Shown: positions 1-8,924, numbered from the stretch's first letter. The stretch is DNA of 64,000 nt from an uncultured Clostridia bacterium (GCA_947175335.1 CAMWMF010000006.1:1-64000), one strand, 5' to 3'. Program-made: numbers and translations. The notes: generated by a model from the sequence alone, not told the origin.

Positions 1-441
1 ATGCAGAACCTGTTTACCGTTCGTTCCAAAAAGGTGGATTACGTTTTCTCTAAAACGCTGGTGTGCTTTGTCGGCGGAGCGATTATGATGCTTATGTTCT
101 TTATCGGAGCTATGATAGGCGGGGCAATCGGCGGACTTCCGTTCACAATGGAAGGCTTCAATGCCGGCGGAATAGTCGCTTGCTTGTTCTCTAAGATTTT
201 TCTTGTTGCGGTATTCGTTGGGATATTCTTAACGTTCGCGGTAATTGCAAAACAGCGCACTTGGCTTTCGATACTTCTTGCTATCGGTGTGGGCGCGTTC
301 ATGTTCATGATGATACCTATGATGACTCCGCTCAACGCGACCTTTATTCACGTTATCATGACGCTTGCGGGCGGCGGACTGTTCGCCGTAGGACTTGGCG
401 CGGTAAGCAACGTAATACTAAACAAAACAAGCTTGGTATAG
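1..441 (+). CDS. ABC-2-type transporter permease, 3' part
   Basis: This is the end of a membrane protein gene that probably began before the window. The ATG at base 1 may be an internal methionine. The 146 visible residues start with a soluble stretch (SKKVDYVFSKT) resembling the loop before the middle transmembrane helices of ABC-2 permeases. Four to five hydrophobic segments follow, several glycine-rich (IGAMIGGAIGGL). The gene ends in TAG. Family knowledge suggests one half of an export complex with an ATPase encoded upstream, which cannot be seen. The substrate is unknown, and another polytopic membrane protein remains possible. Confidence 0.55.
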   Translation: MQNLFTVRSKKVDYVFSKTLVCFVGGAIMMLMFFIGAMIGGAIGGLPFTMEGFNAGGIVACLFSKIFLVAVFVGIFLTFAVIAKQRTWLSILLAIGVGAFMFMMIPMMTPLNATFIHVIMTLAGGGLFAVGLGAVSNVILNKTSLV

Positions 442-566
442 CATTACACAAAAATTTAAACCTACTTAATTCGGTTTTTACAAAAAAAGCATAACGGCAT
501 AGTTTTCGTCATATTGATAATCGTAAACAAAATGCGCCGCTTGGGCGGCTTAGAAAGGAGATTGAT

Positions 567-2030
567 ATGCGAAAAAAACTCATTGCCGTAATAGCGGTTG
601 CGGCGCTGTCGCTGCCGCTTTTTGCTTGCTCGTCGGGCGAGAAAACAGAGCTTAGCAAGTACACGATAGACGCGACGCTTTCCGCCGACAACATTCTTAC
701 TGCGACGGTCACTTGCGACTACGTCAACAATAACGACGTGCCGCTAAAAGAATTGTGGTTCCACTTGTACCCCAACGCATACCGCGACGGTGCAAAATAC
801 AGCCCTGTTGCCGCTAACCGCATTACCGACGCTTACCCGAGCGGAAAAAGCTACAGCGTAATGAAAATCGACAGCGTGTCCGTCAACGGCAACGCCAAGG
901 ACGTAACGGTGTCGGGCGAGGACGAAAATATCCTTGTAGTTCCACTGGGCGATACGCTCGATCCTACCGAAAAGACGTCGGTAAAAATAGAGTATTCCGT
1001 CAAGCTGCCCAAGGTTAAACACAGGTTCGGTTATACCGACAAATCGGTAAACCTCGGCAACTTCTACCCGATAGCGTGTATGTACCGCGACGGCGCGTTT
1101 GTAGCCGATCCGTACTATTCGACGGGCGATCCGTTTTTCAGTGAGTGTGCCGACTATTCGGTAACGCTCACCGTACCCGACAAGTACGAGTGCGCCGCGA
1201 CGGGCGAAATTACGGGCAAGACCGAAGCGGAAAACGCCGTAACGTACGAAATAGGCGCGCAAAACGTAAGGGACTTTGCGGCGGTGCTGGGCGAGTACCA
1301 AAAAATGAGTGGGCTCAGCGGCTCGACGATTGTCAATTACCTTTACTATTCGGACAGCGAGCCCGAAAAAGCGCTTAACGCGGCAATCGACTCGGTGCGC
1401 ATATTCGGCGACAAGTTCGGCGCATATCCGTACAAGGAATACACCGTCGTTCAGACCGGATTTTTGCAGGGCGGTATGGAATATCCCGCGTTGTCAATGA
1501 TATCCGACGCTTACAGCGGCGACAGCAAGCTTGACATTATAGTCCACGAAACGGCGCACCAGTGGTGGTACGGCGTGGTGGGCAACGACGAGGTTAAGCA
1601 TTCGTGGCTGGACGAAGCTATGGCGGAATACTCCACCATGATGTTCTACGAGTACGCGGAAGGGTATAAATACACCTTCGACGCCAAACGCGCCGACGCG
1701 CTTGCCGCATACATTTTGTACTGCGAAACGTACAAAAACAACGGACGTGACGATACGTCTATGACGCGTGCGGTAAACGAGTACGCCAGCGAAACGGAAT
1801 ATACGTATATGATTTACGTAAAGGGCGCACTAATGCTGGACGACGTGCGCAACACCGTTGGCACCGAAAAGTTTATGGCAGGCTTAAAAAAGTATTATGC
1901 CGACAACAAGTTCGGCATAGCGCAGCCGCAGGACCTTATGGGCGCTATGGAAAAGGCGTCAAAGCGCCAGCTTAAACCGCTGTTCGAATCCTGGCTTAAC
2001 GGCAACGTTCAGTTGTATTCCAACCACTAA
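567..2030 (+). CDS. M1-family metallopeptidase, lipoprotein
   Basis: This is a predicted membrane-anchored zinc aminopeptidase-like protein of 487 residues. A lipoprotein signal ends in LFAC, with the lipidated Cys near residue 21. An exopeptidase-type GGMEYP motif (the GxMEN equivalent) comes before HETAH, and a Glu follows 18 residues later in WLDEA, completing the HExxH-18-E zinc site of family M1. The protein is shorter than full M1 aminopeptidases because it lacks the large C-terminal helical domain, as in the bacterial lipoprotein subgroup. A strong AGAAAGGAG site precedes the ATG. The likely role is extracellular peptide trimming; the substrate is unknown. Confidence 0.85.
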   Translation: MRKKLIAVIAVAALSLPLFACSSGEKTELSKYTIDATLSADNILTATVTCDYVNNNDVPLKELWFHLYPNAYRDGAKYSPVAANRITDAYPSGKSYSVMKIDSVSVNGNAKDVTVSGEDENILVVPLGDTLDPTEKTSVKIEYSVKLPKVKHRFGYTDKSVNLGNFYPIACMYRDGAFVADPYYSTGDPFFSECADYSVTLTVPDKYECAATGEITGKTEAENAVTYEIGAQNVRDFAAVLGEYQKMSGLSGSTIVNYLYYSDSEPEKALNAAIDSVRIFGDKFGAYPYKEYTVVQTGFLQGGMEYPALSMISDAYSGDSKLDIIVHETAHQWWYGVVGNDEVKHSWLDEAMAEYSTMMFYEYAEGYKYTFDAKRADALAAYILYCETYKNNGRDDTSMTRAVNEYASETEYTYMIYVKGALMLDDVRNTVGTEKFMAGLKKYYADNKFGIAQPQDLMGAMEKASKRQLKPLFESWLNGNVQLYSNH

Positions 2031-2044
2031 ACAAGCAAAAAAGC

Positions 2045-2083
2045 ACCATGTTATGCACTTATGCACATAGTTATGCACATGGT
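2045..2083. repeat. three TTATGCAC repeats inside an inverted repeat
   Basis: Between the M1 peptidase and the amidase gene, TTATGCAC occurs at 2051-2058, 2059-2066 and 2071-2078. The last two extend to TTATGCACA (2059-2067 and 2071-2079), which fits the loose DnaA-box pattern TTATNCACA. The array is flanked by the inverted arms ACCATGT (2045-2051) and ACATGGT (2077-2083). It could be a DnaA-binding cluster, another protein site, or chance. No origin genes lie nearby. Confidence 0.45.
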
Positions 2084-2159
2084 AGATAGCTTAAATGTAG
2101 AAAAGTGTAGAAAAACCGCACATAGCAACAAATTCGCTTAGGGAGGTAATAACGGCGGC

Positions 2160-2852
2160 ATGGCGTTTATCACGATAAAAAGGAAAACAATAATTGCCGT
2201 ATTGTCGGTTATACTTGCGCTCATTGCCGCCGTAACTACCGCGGCTACGGTAATCGCTTCCGCCAAGCCTACCAATGGCATAACCATTGTAATCGACGCG
2301 GGGCACGGCGGTGCGGACGGCGGCGTTACGGGTATTACTACCGGTACAAAGGAGAGCGATATAAATTTGTCGATATCCAAGTACCTTGCCAAGTATTTGC
2401 AAAACGACGGCTACAACGTTGTGCTTACGCGCAGCGATTCGTCGGCGGTGTGCAGTGGGCTTAAATACAGCAAGCGCGGGGATATGAGCGCGCGTAAAAA
2501 AACGTTGTCGGAAGCAAAGCCCGATCTCGTAATAAGCGTACACTGCAATTCGTATCCCGTTTCGTCGGTCAAGGGTGCGCAAACCTTTTACGCGTCGGCG
2601 GCGGGCGAGCGGTACGCAAAGGTAGTGCAAAACTACTTTAACGACGTGCTTAACGACCGCGCACGCCAAGCGGCGGTGGGTGACTACTATATCCTTAATT
2701 GCAGCGAATATCCGTCCATATTGTGCGAATGCGGCTTCCTTTCCAACGCGCAGGACGAGAGCAAATTGATTACGGCAAGCTACCAGCAAAAAATAGCGTA
2801 CACAATCTATTCCGCCGTAAGTTCTGTGCTAACTGACGACGCGCAGAGCTAA
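2160..2852 (+). CDS. cwlD: N-acetylmuramoyl-L-alanine amidase (CwlD-like)
   Basis: This is an Amidase_3 family zinc enzyme that cleaves the bond between MurNAc and the stem peptide of peptidoglycan. An N-terminal membrane segment (about residues 9-32) is followed by IDAGHGGADGG (zinc His), a conserved acidic residue in KESDINLS, SVHCNS (second zinc His) and CECGFLSN (catalytic Glu region). Its 230 residues match CwlD, the spore-cortex muramic-delta-lactam enzyme, in size and layout. Without other sporulation genes here, a vegetative wall hydrolase is also possible. The start is set by TTAGGGAGGT upstream of the ATG. A terminator follows, so it ends a transcription unit. Confidence 0.85.
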   Translation: MAFITIKRKTIIAVLSVILALIAAVTTAATVIASAKPTNGITIVIDAGHGGADGGVTGITTGTKESDINLSISKYLAKYLQNDGYNVVLTRSDSSAVCSGLKYSKRGDMSARKKTLSEAKPDLVISVHCNSYPVSSVKGAQTFYASAAGERYAKVVQNYFNDVLNDRARQAAVGDYYILNCSEYPSILCECGFLSNAQDESKLITASYQQKIAYTIYSAVSSVLTDDAQS

Positions 2853-2872
2853 ACACATATAAGTTTACGGTA

Positions 2873-2897
2873 AAGCCGAGCTACGCTCGGCTTTTAT
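2873..2897 (+). terminator. Rho-independent terminator after the amidase
   Basis: A 9-bp stem AAGCCGAGC / GCTCGGCTT with loop TAC is followed by TTAT. It lies 20 bases past the amidase stop. Confidence 0.85.
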
Positions 2898-2919
2898 ATT
2901 GGCTAATTTCAAAAAACAC

Positions 2920-2948
2920 TTGCAATCGCGTACGGCATATGGTACAAT
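2920..2948 (+). promoter_or_regulatory. sigma-A promoter for lemA
   Basis: TTGCAA and TACAAT are separated by 17 bases, with an extended -10 TGG directly before the -10 box. It sits 39 bases upstream of the lemA start. Confidence 0.8.
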
Positions 2949-2987
2949 TATATTGTAAATTATTTGTATTATGGAGGAAAAAAAATA

Positions 2988-3611
2988 ATGCAATTTTTAT
3001 CTTTGTCAGGTGCAATGATAGGCGGCATAGTCGGCGGCGCTATCGGACTTATCCTAGTGATTGGCATCATATGGTATATCTCCACGCACAACTCGCTTAT
3101 CAGGCTTAAAAACGACGTAGAGGAATCGTTCTCCGCTATGGACGTGCATATGAAAAAGCGTTACGACCTTATTCCCAATCTTGTGGAAACGTGCAAGGGC
3201 TACGCCAAACACGAGTCGGAAACATTTACAAGAGTAACGGAAGCGCGCAATGCGGCTATGGCTGCGCGTAGCGGCGGCGGCTCGTCCGCGGCGGCAAGCG
3301 GCGTGGACAGAATTTCTGCCGAGCGCGAGCTTACCTCGTCGCTTCGCACGTTGTTAAACTTTGTGCAGGAGCAATATCCTCAGCTCAAAGCGGACAGCCA
3401 GTTCAACAACCTGTCCCGCCAGCTCGAACAAATCGAGGAGGAAATCGCACGTTCGCGTAAGTATTACAACGCCAAAATCAAGATTTTTAACAACAAGATA
3501 GAACAGTTCCCGTCGAGCATTGTAGCTAACAAAATGAAGCTTGAACGCAGACCGTTCTTTGAAATAGAGGACGAGGCGGAACGCGTAGCGCCCAAGGTAA
3601 GCTTTAACTAA
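2988..3611 (+). CDS. lemA: LemA family protein
   Basis: This is a membrane-anchored helical protein of unknown biochemical role. One N-terminal transmembrane helix (about residues 7-28) is followed by the family signature YNxL-like start (STHNSLIRLKNDVEES), the KRYDLIPNLVETCKGY motif and the C-terminal YNAKIKIFNNKIEQFPSS block. The length, 207 residues, is typical. The ATG at 2988 is chosen because GGAGG lies 10 bases before it. A TTG 24 bases earlier overlaps that site and is not credible. It is followed after 3 bases by a DUF2207 gene, a pairing seen in many genomes that suggests the two act together at the membrane. Confidence 0.92.
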   Translation: MQFLSLSGAMIGGIVGGAIGLILVIGIIWYISTHNSLIRLKNDVEESFSAMDVHMKKRYDLIPNLVETCKGYAKHESETFTRVTEARNAAMAARSGGGSSAAASGVDRISAERELTSSLRTLLNFVQEQYPQLKADSQFNNLSRQLEQIEEEIARSRKYYNAKIKIFNNKIEQFPSSIVANKMKLERRPFFEIEDEAERVAPKVSFN

Positions 3612-3614
3612 ACT

Positions 3615-5543
3615 ATGGCTTCACAAAAAAAGTTAACCGCCGTTTTCGGAGTTCTTTTCGCTACGGCGTTACTGTTTTTTATAGGAATATTTATTTTTGC
3701 GTCGTTGTACGGCGAAGACGTAACTACGACGCAAACAATCGACACCGCATTCACCATAAACGAAATGCGCGTCGATGTCGATTGGAATAACGACCGCTCG
3801 TGCAAAATCAAGCAAGAGCTTGACGTGAAGTTTGCCGCAACACGCCATGGTATTTACGTGGATATCCCTGTTAATTCCGGTGAGCGCGTGCGCAATCTAA
3901 ATGTGACGGTTAGGGATAAATCCGGCAGCGTTCCCTATGAAATCAGCCATGAAGCGGGTAACCGTATCGTGCGTGTAAAAGTAGGCGATCCCAACAGATA
4001 TATGTACAGTGGATCTATGTTGTATTGTGCGTTGACGTACGACTATCTTACGCCCGAGCATCCCGAAGACAAAAACGCGCTGGATATAAACGCTATCGGC
4101 ACCGGTTGGTCGTGCTATATCGACAACGCTATCGTAACCGTTAATTTTCCGACGGCTGTACAAGACAGCGCCGTGACCGTGTGGGTTAGCGGCAAGGAGA
4201 TTCCTGTTTCACTTGACAACAACGGTAAAACAGTTAAATTTTCTACCGATAGGTTAAGCCCGTTCCACGGCGTACGCGTAAAGGCTACAATGCTGAACGG
4301 CGTGCTCAAAGGTGGCGGCTTCGAGGGTATTGTTACCGTAGTTGTCGGCGTAGTGCTCGTTGTTGTCACAATACTGTTGATGGTGTTTGTAGGTAAGGAT
4401 AAGCCGCTTACGCCTGTCGTAAGCTTTTATCCGCCGCAGACTGACGGAAAGGACGGACGCAAGCGGCGTATGTTGCCCGTACAGCTGGGCAAGATTATAG
4501 ACGGCACTTGCTCGTCGTCGGACGTAACCTCGCTCATATTCTATTGGGCGAGCGAGGGCTATATATCCATAGAGGAAAAGGACGACGAAACGTATCTGAT
4601 TAAACTGAAAGAGATAGACCCCGTAACGGAATACGAGCGTGTCTTGTTTGCGGAGCTGTTCAAAAAAGCAAAGCGCAACAAAAAGACCGGTGTGGTGCGG
4701 GTGAGTATCAGCAGTCTTTCCGGTGGGTTTGCCGACAAAATAAACGCAGTCAAAGTCGGCGTAAACAGCGAATATCGCGGCGGATTTTATAGATCGGGCT
4801 TTACCGTATTATCCGTCGGTATTATGTTGTTGACGGCGCTGTTTGCCGTGCTCGGCTCGGTGCTTTGCACGCTGCGCATAGCAAGCGGATTTTTCAATCT
4901 GCTCGGTGTGATGACGTTGGCTCCGGTAGTAGTTGCCGGCATACTCGGAACGATACTGGTAAGGAATTACTTTAAGCTGGGCGATAAAATCCGCATGGTG
5001 TTTTTAGCACTGTATCTTATGGCGGTAATTCTTGTGTCGGTAGCGGTGATGCTTGCCGTACCTACCGATGCGATGCTGTGGACTGAAAAATTTATTTTTT
5101 CGGTATGTATCGGCGCGGCTTCCGCGATTGCGCCCTTCCTCACTCGACGCAATGACAAGTATACCGAACAGCTCAACGAGGTAATAGGCTTCCGCAACTT
5201 CCTGCGCGACGTCGAAAAGTCCGAGCTGGAAATGATGTTAAAGGACGACCCGCAGTATTACTACAATATTTTGCCGTACGCCAACGTGCTAGGTGTGTCC
5301 AAAATTTGGCAGGATAAGTTCCAAGGGCTCAGCATTGAACCACCTACTTATTACCGCGGCCATGACGTTTCTATATTCGACATTTACGTTTTGTCGCGCT
5401 TGTCTAATTCGGTATCGTCGTCGCTGACGTACACACCTCCAAAGGTGAGCAGCGGCAGCTTTTCGGGCGGCGGCTTCTCCGGTGGCGGCGGAGGCGGCGG
5501 TTCCTTCGGTGGATTTGGCGGCGGAGGCGGCGGCAGCTGGTAA
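3615..5543 (+). CDS. DUF2207 membrane protein with Gly-rich C-terminus
   Basis: This 642-residue protein has the layout of DUF2207/YciQ-like proteins. A signal-anchor helix (about 9-30) precedes a large extracytoplasmic beta-rich DUF2207 domain (about 40-220). A transmembrane helix (about 240-262), a cytoplasmic segment, a cluster of four helices (about 395-510) and a tail of mostly Gly and Ser (SGGGFSGGGG) ending in GGSW follow. Such tails are common in this family and in TPM-domain proteins. Function is unknown. The tight spacing after lemA implies co-transcription and a joint envelope role. The ATG lies 3 bases after the lemA stop with only a weak ribosome site. Confidence 0.85.
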   Translation: MASQKKLTAVFGVLFATALLFFIGIFIFASLYGEDVTTTQTIDTAFTINEMRVDVDWNNDRSCKIKQELDVKFAATRHGIYVDIPVNSGERVRNLNVTVRDKSGSVPYEISHEAGNRIVRVKVGDPNRYMYSGSMLYCALTYDYLTPEHPEDKNALDINAIGTGWSCYIDNAIVTVNFPTAVQDSAVTVWVSGKEIPVSLDNNGKTVKFSTDRLSPFHGVRVKATMLNGVLKGGGFEGIVTVVVGVVLVVVTILLMVFVGKDKPLTPVVSFYPPQTDGKDGRKRRMLPVQLGKIIDGTCSSSDVTSLIFYWASEGYISIEEKDDETYLIKLKEIDPVTEYERVLFAELFKKAKRNKKTGVVRVSISSLSGGFADKINAVKVGVNSEYRGGFYRSGFTVLSVGIMLLTALFAVLGSVLCTLRIASGFFNLLGVMTLAPVVVAGILGTILVRNYFKLGDKIRMVFLALYLMAVILVSVAVMLAVPTDAMLWTEKFIFSVCIGAASAIAPFLTRRNDKYTEQLNEVIGFRNFLRDVEKSELEMMLKDDPQYYYNILPYANVLGVSKIWQDKFQGLSIEPPTYYRGHDVSIFDIYVLSRLSNSVSSSLTYTPPKVSSGSFSGGGFSGGGGGGGSFGGFGGGGGGSW

Positions 5544-5715
5544 TTTTCAGCGTGTATGCATCGTGCAATAGTTCGTCAGCCTTCGCGCGGTACTCGGTCA
5601 TTTAGGTGGTTCTAAACTCCCGTCGTCCCGCGCTCGGACTTTCTGCTTTTGCACGCGCCTACGCACTGAAAAACTCGTTCCATTAAACTAATCACAAAAC
5701 CTAGGAGTGCGCAGT

Positions 5716-6717
5716 ATGACAACCAATTTATTATACGGAAAAGACCTTCGCAGCGATATAAAAAGCGCGTTGTCGTTGTGCGCAATGGTAGTTACGGATG
5801 AAAACGTGGCGCGGCTGTATCCCGAGTTTACTAAAAACGCGTACGTAATCCCTGCCGGCGAAAAGAACAAAAACGAAGTGACGCTTTTTGCGTTGTTGGC
5901 CGAAATGGATAAGCGCGGATTAAAGCGCGACGACAAGATTGCTGCGCTGGGCGGCGGCGTGGTAGGCGATATGGTTGGGCTTGCGGCGTCGCTTTACATG
6001 CGCGGAATAGCTTGGGTGAATATTCCCACAACGTTGCTTGCAATGGTGGATTCGTCTATCGGCGGAAAAACTGCGATAGACTTCGATGGCATAAAAAATC
6101 TTATAGGAGCATTCCACGCGGCCGAGCGCGTTATTATATCCTATCATTTTTTGGAAACGCTGTACGAAGAAGACTGGTTGTGCGGCTACGGCGAGATGAT
6201 AAAAACATGTTTGCTTACCGAAAAGTCGTACGCCTTGTTAATAGAGAATTTGGAAAGTATTGTGGAATACGACCGCGACGCGGTATACGCCTTGATAGAA
6301 GAATGTATCAAAATCAAGCAAGCCGTAGTTTGCGCCGATCCAAAAGAAAAGGGTTTGCGCAAAATTTTGAACGTCGGGCACACCGTAGGACATGCGTTGG
6401 AGGCGGCGGACGGGTATAAGTCCACGCACGGCGAGTATGTGCTTAAAGGCATAATGACAGAATGCACAATGTGCAAGGACATAGTGGACGAGGAGTTTTA
6501 CAATCAAATAATATCGGTATGCAAGCGGTTTGTAACACCGCCGCGTTCTTCGGTCAGCTCGGTCAAGGGTCGCGCATTGCATGACAAAAAGAATTACGGC
6601 GATATGATAACGGTAATGCTGCCTATTGCGGCGGGCAATATTTTGCATGTGCGCATAGCGCAGCACGATTTTACCGAGCGGTACGACAGCGCGATAAAGG
6701 AACTCAAAAAGGCATGA
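5716..6717 (+). CDS. aroB: 3-dehydroquinate synthase
   Basis: AroB catalyses the second shikimate step, DAHP to 3-dehydroquinate, using NAD+ and a divalent metal. Clear motifs are GGGVVGDMVGLAAS (NAD-binding), IPTTLLAMVDSSIGGKT, the metal-binding Glu in GYGEMIK and the His residues in NVGHTVGHALE and STHGEYV. The length, 333 residues, is slightly short for the family. The ATG at 5716 has TAGGAG 9 bases upstream; a GTG at 5707 overlaps that site. aroE and a shikimate kinase follow, making a small aromatic amino acid cluster. Confidence 0.95.
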   Translation: MTTNLLYGKDLRSDIKSALSLCAMVVTDENVARLYPEFTKNAYVIPAGEKNKNEVTLFALLAEMDKRGLKRDDKIAALGGGVVGDMVGLAASLYMRGIAWVNIPTTLLAMVDSSIGGKTAIDFDGIKNLIGAFHAAERVIISYHFLETLYEEDWLCGYGEMIKTCLLTEKSYALLIENLESIVEYDRDAVYALIEECIKIKQAVVCADPKEKGLRKILNVGHTVGHALEAADGYKSTHGEYVLKGIMTECTMCKDIVDEEFYNQIISVCKRFVTPPRSSVSSVKGRALHDKKNYGDMITVMLPIAAGNILHVRIAQHDFTERYDSAIKELKKA

Positions 6718-6724
6718 GCAATAA

Positions 6725-6747
6725 GACTGTTCCCAAATTGAACAGTC
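6725..6747. other. perfect 8-bp hairpin after aroB
   Basis: GACTGTTC and GAACAGTC are separated by the 7-base loop CCAAATT, 7 bases past the aroB stop. There is no T run after it, so it is not a standard terminator. It may protect the mRNA 3' end or be a protein site. The rest of the aroB-aroE gap shows nothing I recognise. Confidence 0.5.
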
Positions 6748-6861
6748 ACGACAAAACGCTTTAACCGCGCGCGATACAAGCATATCGGCATGTGCGGTTA
6801 TTCTTTACTTATACGCAGTCGGTAGGTCGAAGTAATGTCGTTATTTTCGAGGAGGTGATAT

Positions 6862-7647
6862 GTGTTTAGGGCAGCACTTATAGGCAAGGATATAGCATAT
6901 ACTCGTTCGCCTGCGGTACACAAGGCTATTGCCGAGGTGATAGGTGTGGATATAGAGTTTGACGTTTTTGACGTGCCTTACGGCAGGCTGGACGATGCGG
7001 TACGCAGTCTATTGCGCGACTACGACGGCTTTTACGTAACCAAGCCCTACAAGACGGAAATCAAGCGGTTTATCGACTGCGCCGAGCAATCGGTCAATCT
7101 TGTGCGGTGTGCGGATAAAACGGCGTACAACACCGATGGCGCCGGGTTTATACGTGCGCTCGGGCGTAATTTTAACGACTGGCAAGCGTCGGTTAAATCC
7201 GCGCTTGTGCTTGGTACGGGCGGCGGTGCGTACGCTGTTGTAAAGGCGCTTAACGATGTCGGCAAAAAGGTTTACGTGCTCGGCAGGTCTAACGTAAATG
7301 CCGCGCGGCTTGCGGCAAGCTGCGACGGCGCCGAACTGTACGCAAACCAGCAAGCAGAGCTTATAGTCAACTGCACGCCGCTCGGTACGGCAGGCGAGGA
7401 CGCACTGTCTGCCTTTTGCGTGTTGCCGTCATTTAAGTATGCGTTCGACTTGGTTTATGCTACCCATACGCCGTTTTTGCGCCGCAACCGCGACGCAGGA
7501 GCGCAAGTAGCGGACGGCAAGGATATGCTAATCTATCAGGCGATAGATGGCGATAAGATTTTACTGAACGGTGATTTCGATATAGAAAAGGTTTACGAAT
7601 TCGTTGCTGACAGGCTTGCGCACGGCGGCGATTCGGAAGGTGAATAA
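6862..7647 (+). CDS. aroE: shikimate dehydrogenase
   Basis: AroE reduces 3-dehydroshikimate to shikimate with NADPH. The substrate domain shows YTRSPAVH, where the usual first Ser of the SxS pair is changed, and YVTKPYK with the catalytic Lys. NTDGAGF carries the catalytic Asp. The Rossmann domain follows with LGTGGGAYAVV and the NADP loop GRSN. The length, 261 residues, is normal. The GTG start at 6862 is favoured by GGAGGTGA 5 bases upstream; the ATG at 6860 is out of frame. The stop TAA overlaps the ATG of a 16-codon ORF leading into the kinase gene. Confidence 0.9.
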   Translation: MFRAALIGKDIAYTRSPAVHKAIAEVIGVDIEFDVFDVPYGRLDDAVRSLLRDYDGFYVTKPYKTEIKRFIDCAEQSVNLVRCADKTAYNTDGAGFIRALGRNFNDWQASVKSALVLGTGGGAYAVVKALNDVGKKVYVLGRSNVNAARLAASCDGAELYANQQAELIVNCTPLGTAGEDALSAFCVLPSFKYAFDLVYATHTPFLRRNRDAGAQVADGKDMLIYQAIDGDKILLNGDFDIEKVYEFVADRLAHGGDSEGE

Positions 7648-7697
7648 TGAATGTTTTGGGAGCCTGTGTTTACATGGCGTTAAGGTGTTTACTGTGA
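7647..7697 (+). other. possible 16-codon ORF bridging aroE and aroK-HAD
   Basis: A short reading frame starts in the aroE stop (TAATG) and ends with a TGA overlapping the GTG of the kinase gene (GTGA). It has a GGAAGGTGA ribosome site 5 bases upstream. The predicted peptide is MNVLGACVYMALRCLL. The double overlap would let ribosomes pass from aroE to the kinase by coupling. It may be a chance frame, since nothing shows that the peptide itself is functional. Confidence 0.35.
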
Positions 7698-8845
7698 GAA
7701 AATTAGCTTTTATAGGTCCGATGGGCAGCGGAAAATCGACGCTTGCTCGGTACATACAAGGAAAGTACGGCGGTATGGTATTGGATACCGACGATATGTT
7801 TACGTCCCGCTACGGCGATATTGGGCGCTATATGCGTGATAACGGCGAGGCCGCTTTTAGAAATATCGAGCATGAGCTTGTTTTGCATGCCGTAAATTCC
7901 GACGCCGATATAATATCGTGCGGCGGAGGCGTAGTGCTGGATAAACGCAATATGAGCGCTCTTCGAAGTCGATATGATATAGTGGGACTTACTGCGCCGA
8001 CGTTCATTTTGAAGTCGCGTATTATCGATTCGGGTAGGCCGTTGAAAGACGATTTGGAAAGAATAGTCGAGGAACGTGCCGAGCTTTACAAGCGCTACTC
8101 CGATTATACAATCAGCACTTCGTGCGGACACAGCGGACAGCATTTATCCGACGTTTTGTGCCGTCCTCGTCCGAGAAGATACGACATCATGCTCTGCGAC
8201 GCCGACGACACCGTGCTGGATTTTCAAAAGGCCATGCGCACTTCCATTATACATGCGGCGCGTGATGCGGGAATACGTGCCGACGACGAAAAGATAGTAA
8301 ACGAGTTTGGCGAGGCGTCGCATATAGTATGGCGAAAGTTGGAGGACGGGCAGATAGAGCGCGGCGAGCTGGACAAGCTCAGATTTACCATGCTCAAAGA
8401 ACGGCTGCAAGAGGACTTTGACGTGCTCGATATGAGCAAATGTTTTTTGGAGAACTTAAAGAAAACACGGTATTTAATCGACGGCGCTACCGAGTTTTTG
8501 ACCGCTGTCCGCAACCGCGGAATAAAGGTTTACATAGTTACCAACGGACTCGCTTCGGTGGCTCATGAACGGCTGAAAGTGTTGAACGGATATGCGGACG
8601 GATGGTTTATTTCCGAGGAAATAGGGTATAACAAGCCCGACTCTCGATTGTTCGATTTCGTGTTCAAAACGCTGGGCAAGGTGGATAAGGCAAGAACGCT
8701 TATGTTCGGCGACAGTGTAAACTCCGATATCGTCGGCGGTATAAACAGCGGTATAGATACGTGTCTATTCGATCCGAATGCACGCAAGTCAAGCAGTGCC
8801 GATTATACGGTGCGCACTTTCGGCGAGCTGCTAAAAATTCTATAA
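7694..8845 (+). CDS. aroK: shikimate kinase fused to YjjG-like HAD hydrolase
   Basis: This is a 383-residue two-domain protein. Residues 1 to about 160 are shikimate kinase: Walker A GPMGSGKST, DTDDMF and GEAAFRNIE (shikimate binding), CGGGVV, and the lid arginine in GRPLKDD. Residues about 163-383 are a HAD phosphatase of the YjjG/TIGR02254 type with DADDT, VTNG, a KPDSRLF lysine and GDSVNSD. The start is probably GTG 7694, because MRKLAFIG matches kinase N-termini and AAGGTG lies upstream; GTG 7685 is an alternative. The kinase serves the pathway of aroB and aroE just upstream. The phosphatase partner has no obvious place in that pathway, so its substrate is open. Confidence 0.9.
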   Translation: MRKLAFIGPMGSGKSTLARYIQGKYGGMVLDTDDMFTSRYGDIGRYMRDNGEAAFRNIEHELVLHAVNSDADIISCGGGVVLDKRNMSALRSRYDIVGLTAPTFILKSRIIDSGRPLKDDLERIVEERAELYKRYSDYTISTSCGHSGQHLSDVLCRPRPRRYDIMLCDADDTVLDFQKAMRTSIIHAARDAGIRADDEKIVNEFGEASHIVWRKLEDGQIERGELDKLRFTMLKERLQEDFDVLDMSKCFLENLKKTRYLIDGATEFLTAVRNRGIKVYIVTNGLASVAHERLKVLNGYADGWFISEEIGYNKPDSRLFDFVFKTLGKVDKARTLMFGDSVNSDIVGGINSGIDTCLFDPNARKSSSADYTVRTFGELLKIL

Positions 8846-8888
8846 TCGGTCAATAATTGCCAAAAACGTCAATTTAGCGCAAAATCAT

Positions 8889-8917
8889 TTGTCAAACACG
8901 ACTAAAAGTTATATAAT
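8889..8917 (+). promoter_or_regulatory. sigma-A promoter for the phosphohexomutase operon
   Basis: TTGTCA and a perfect TATAAT are separated by 17 bases, 31 bases upstream of the start codon. Confidence 0.85.
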
Positions 8918-8924
8918 ATTATCG

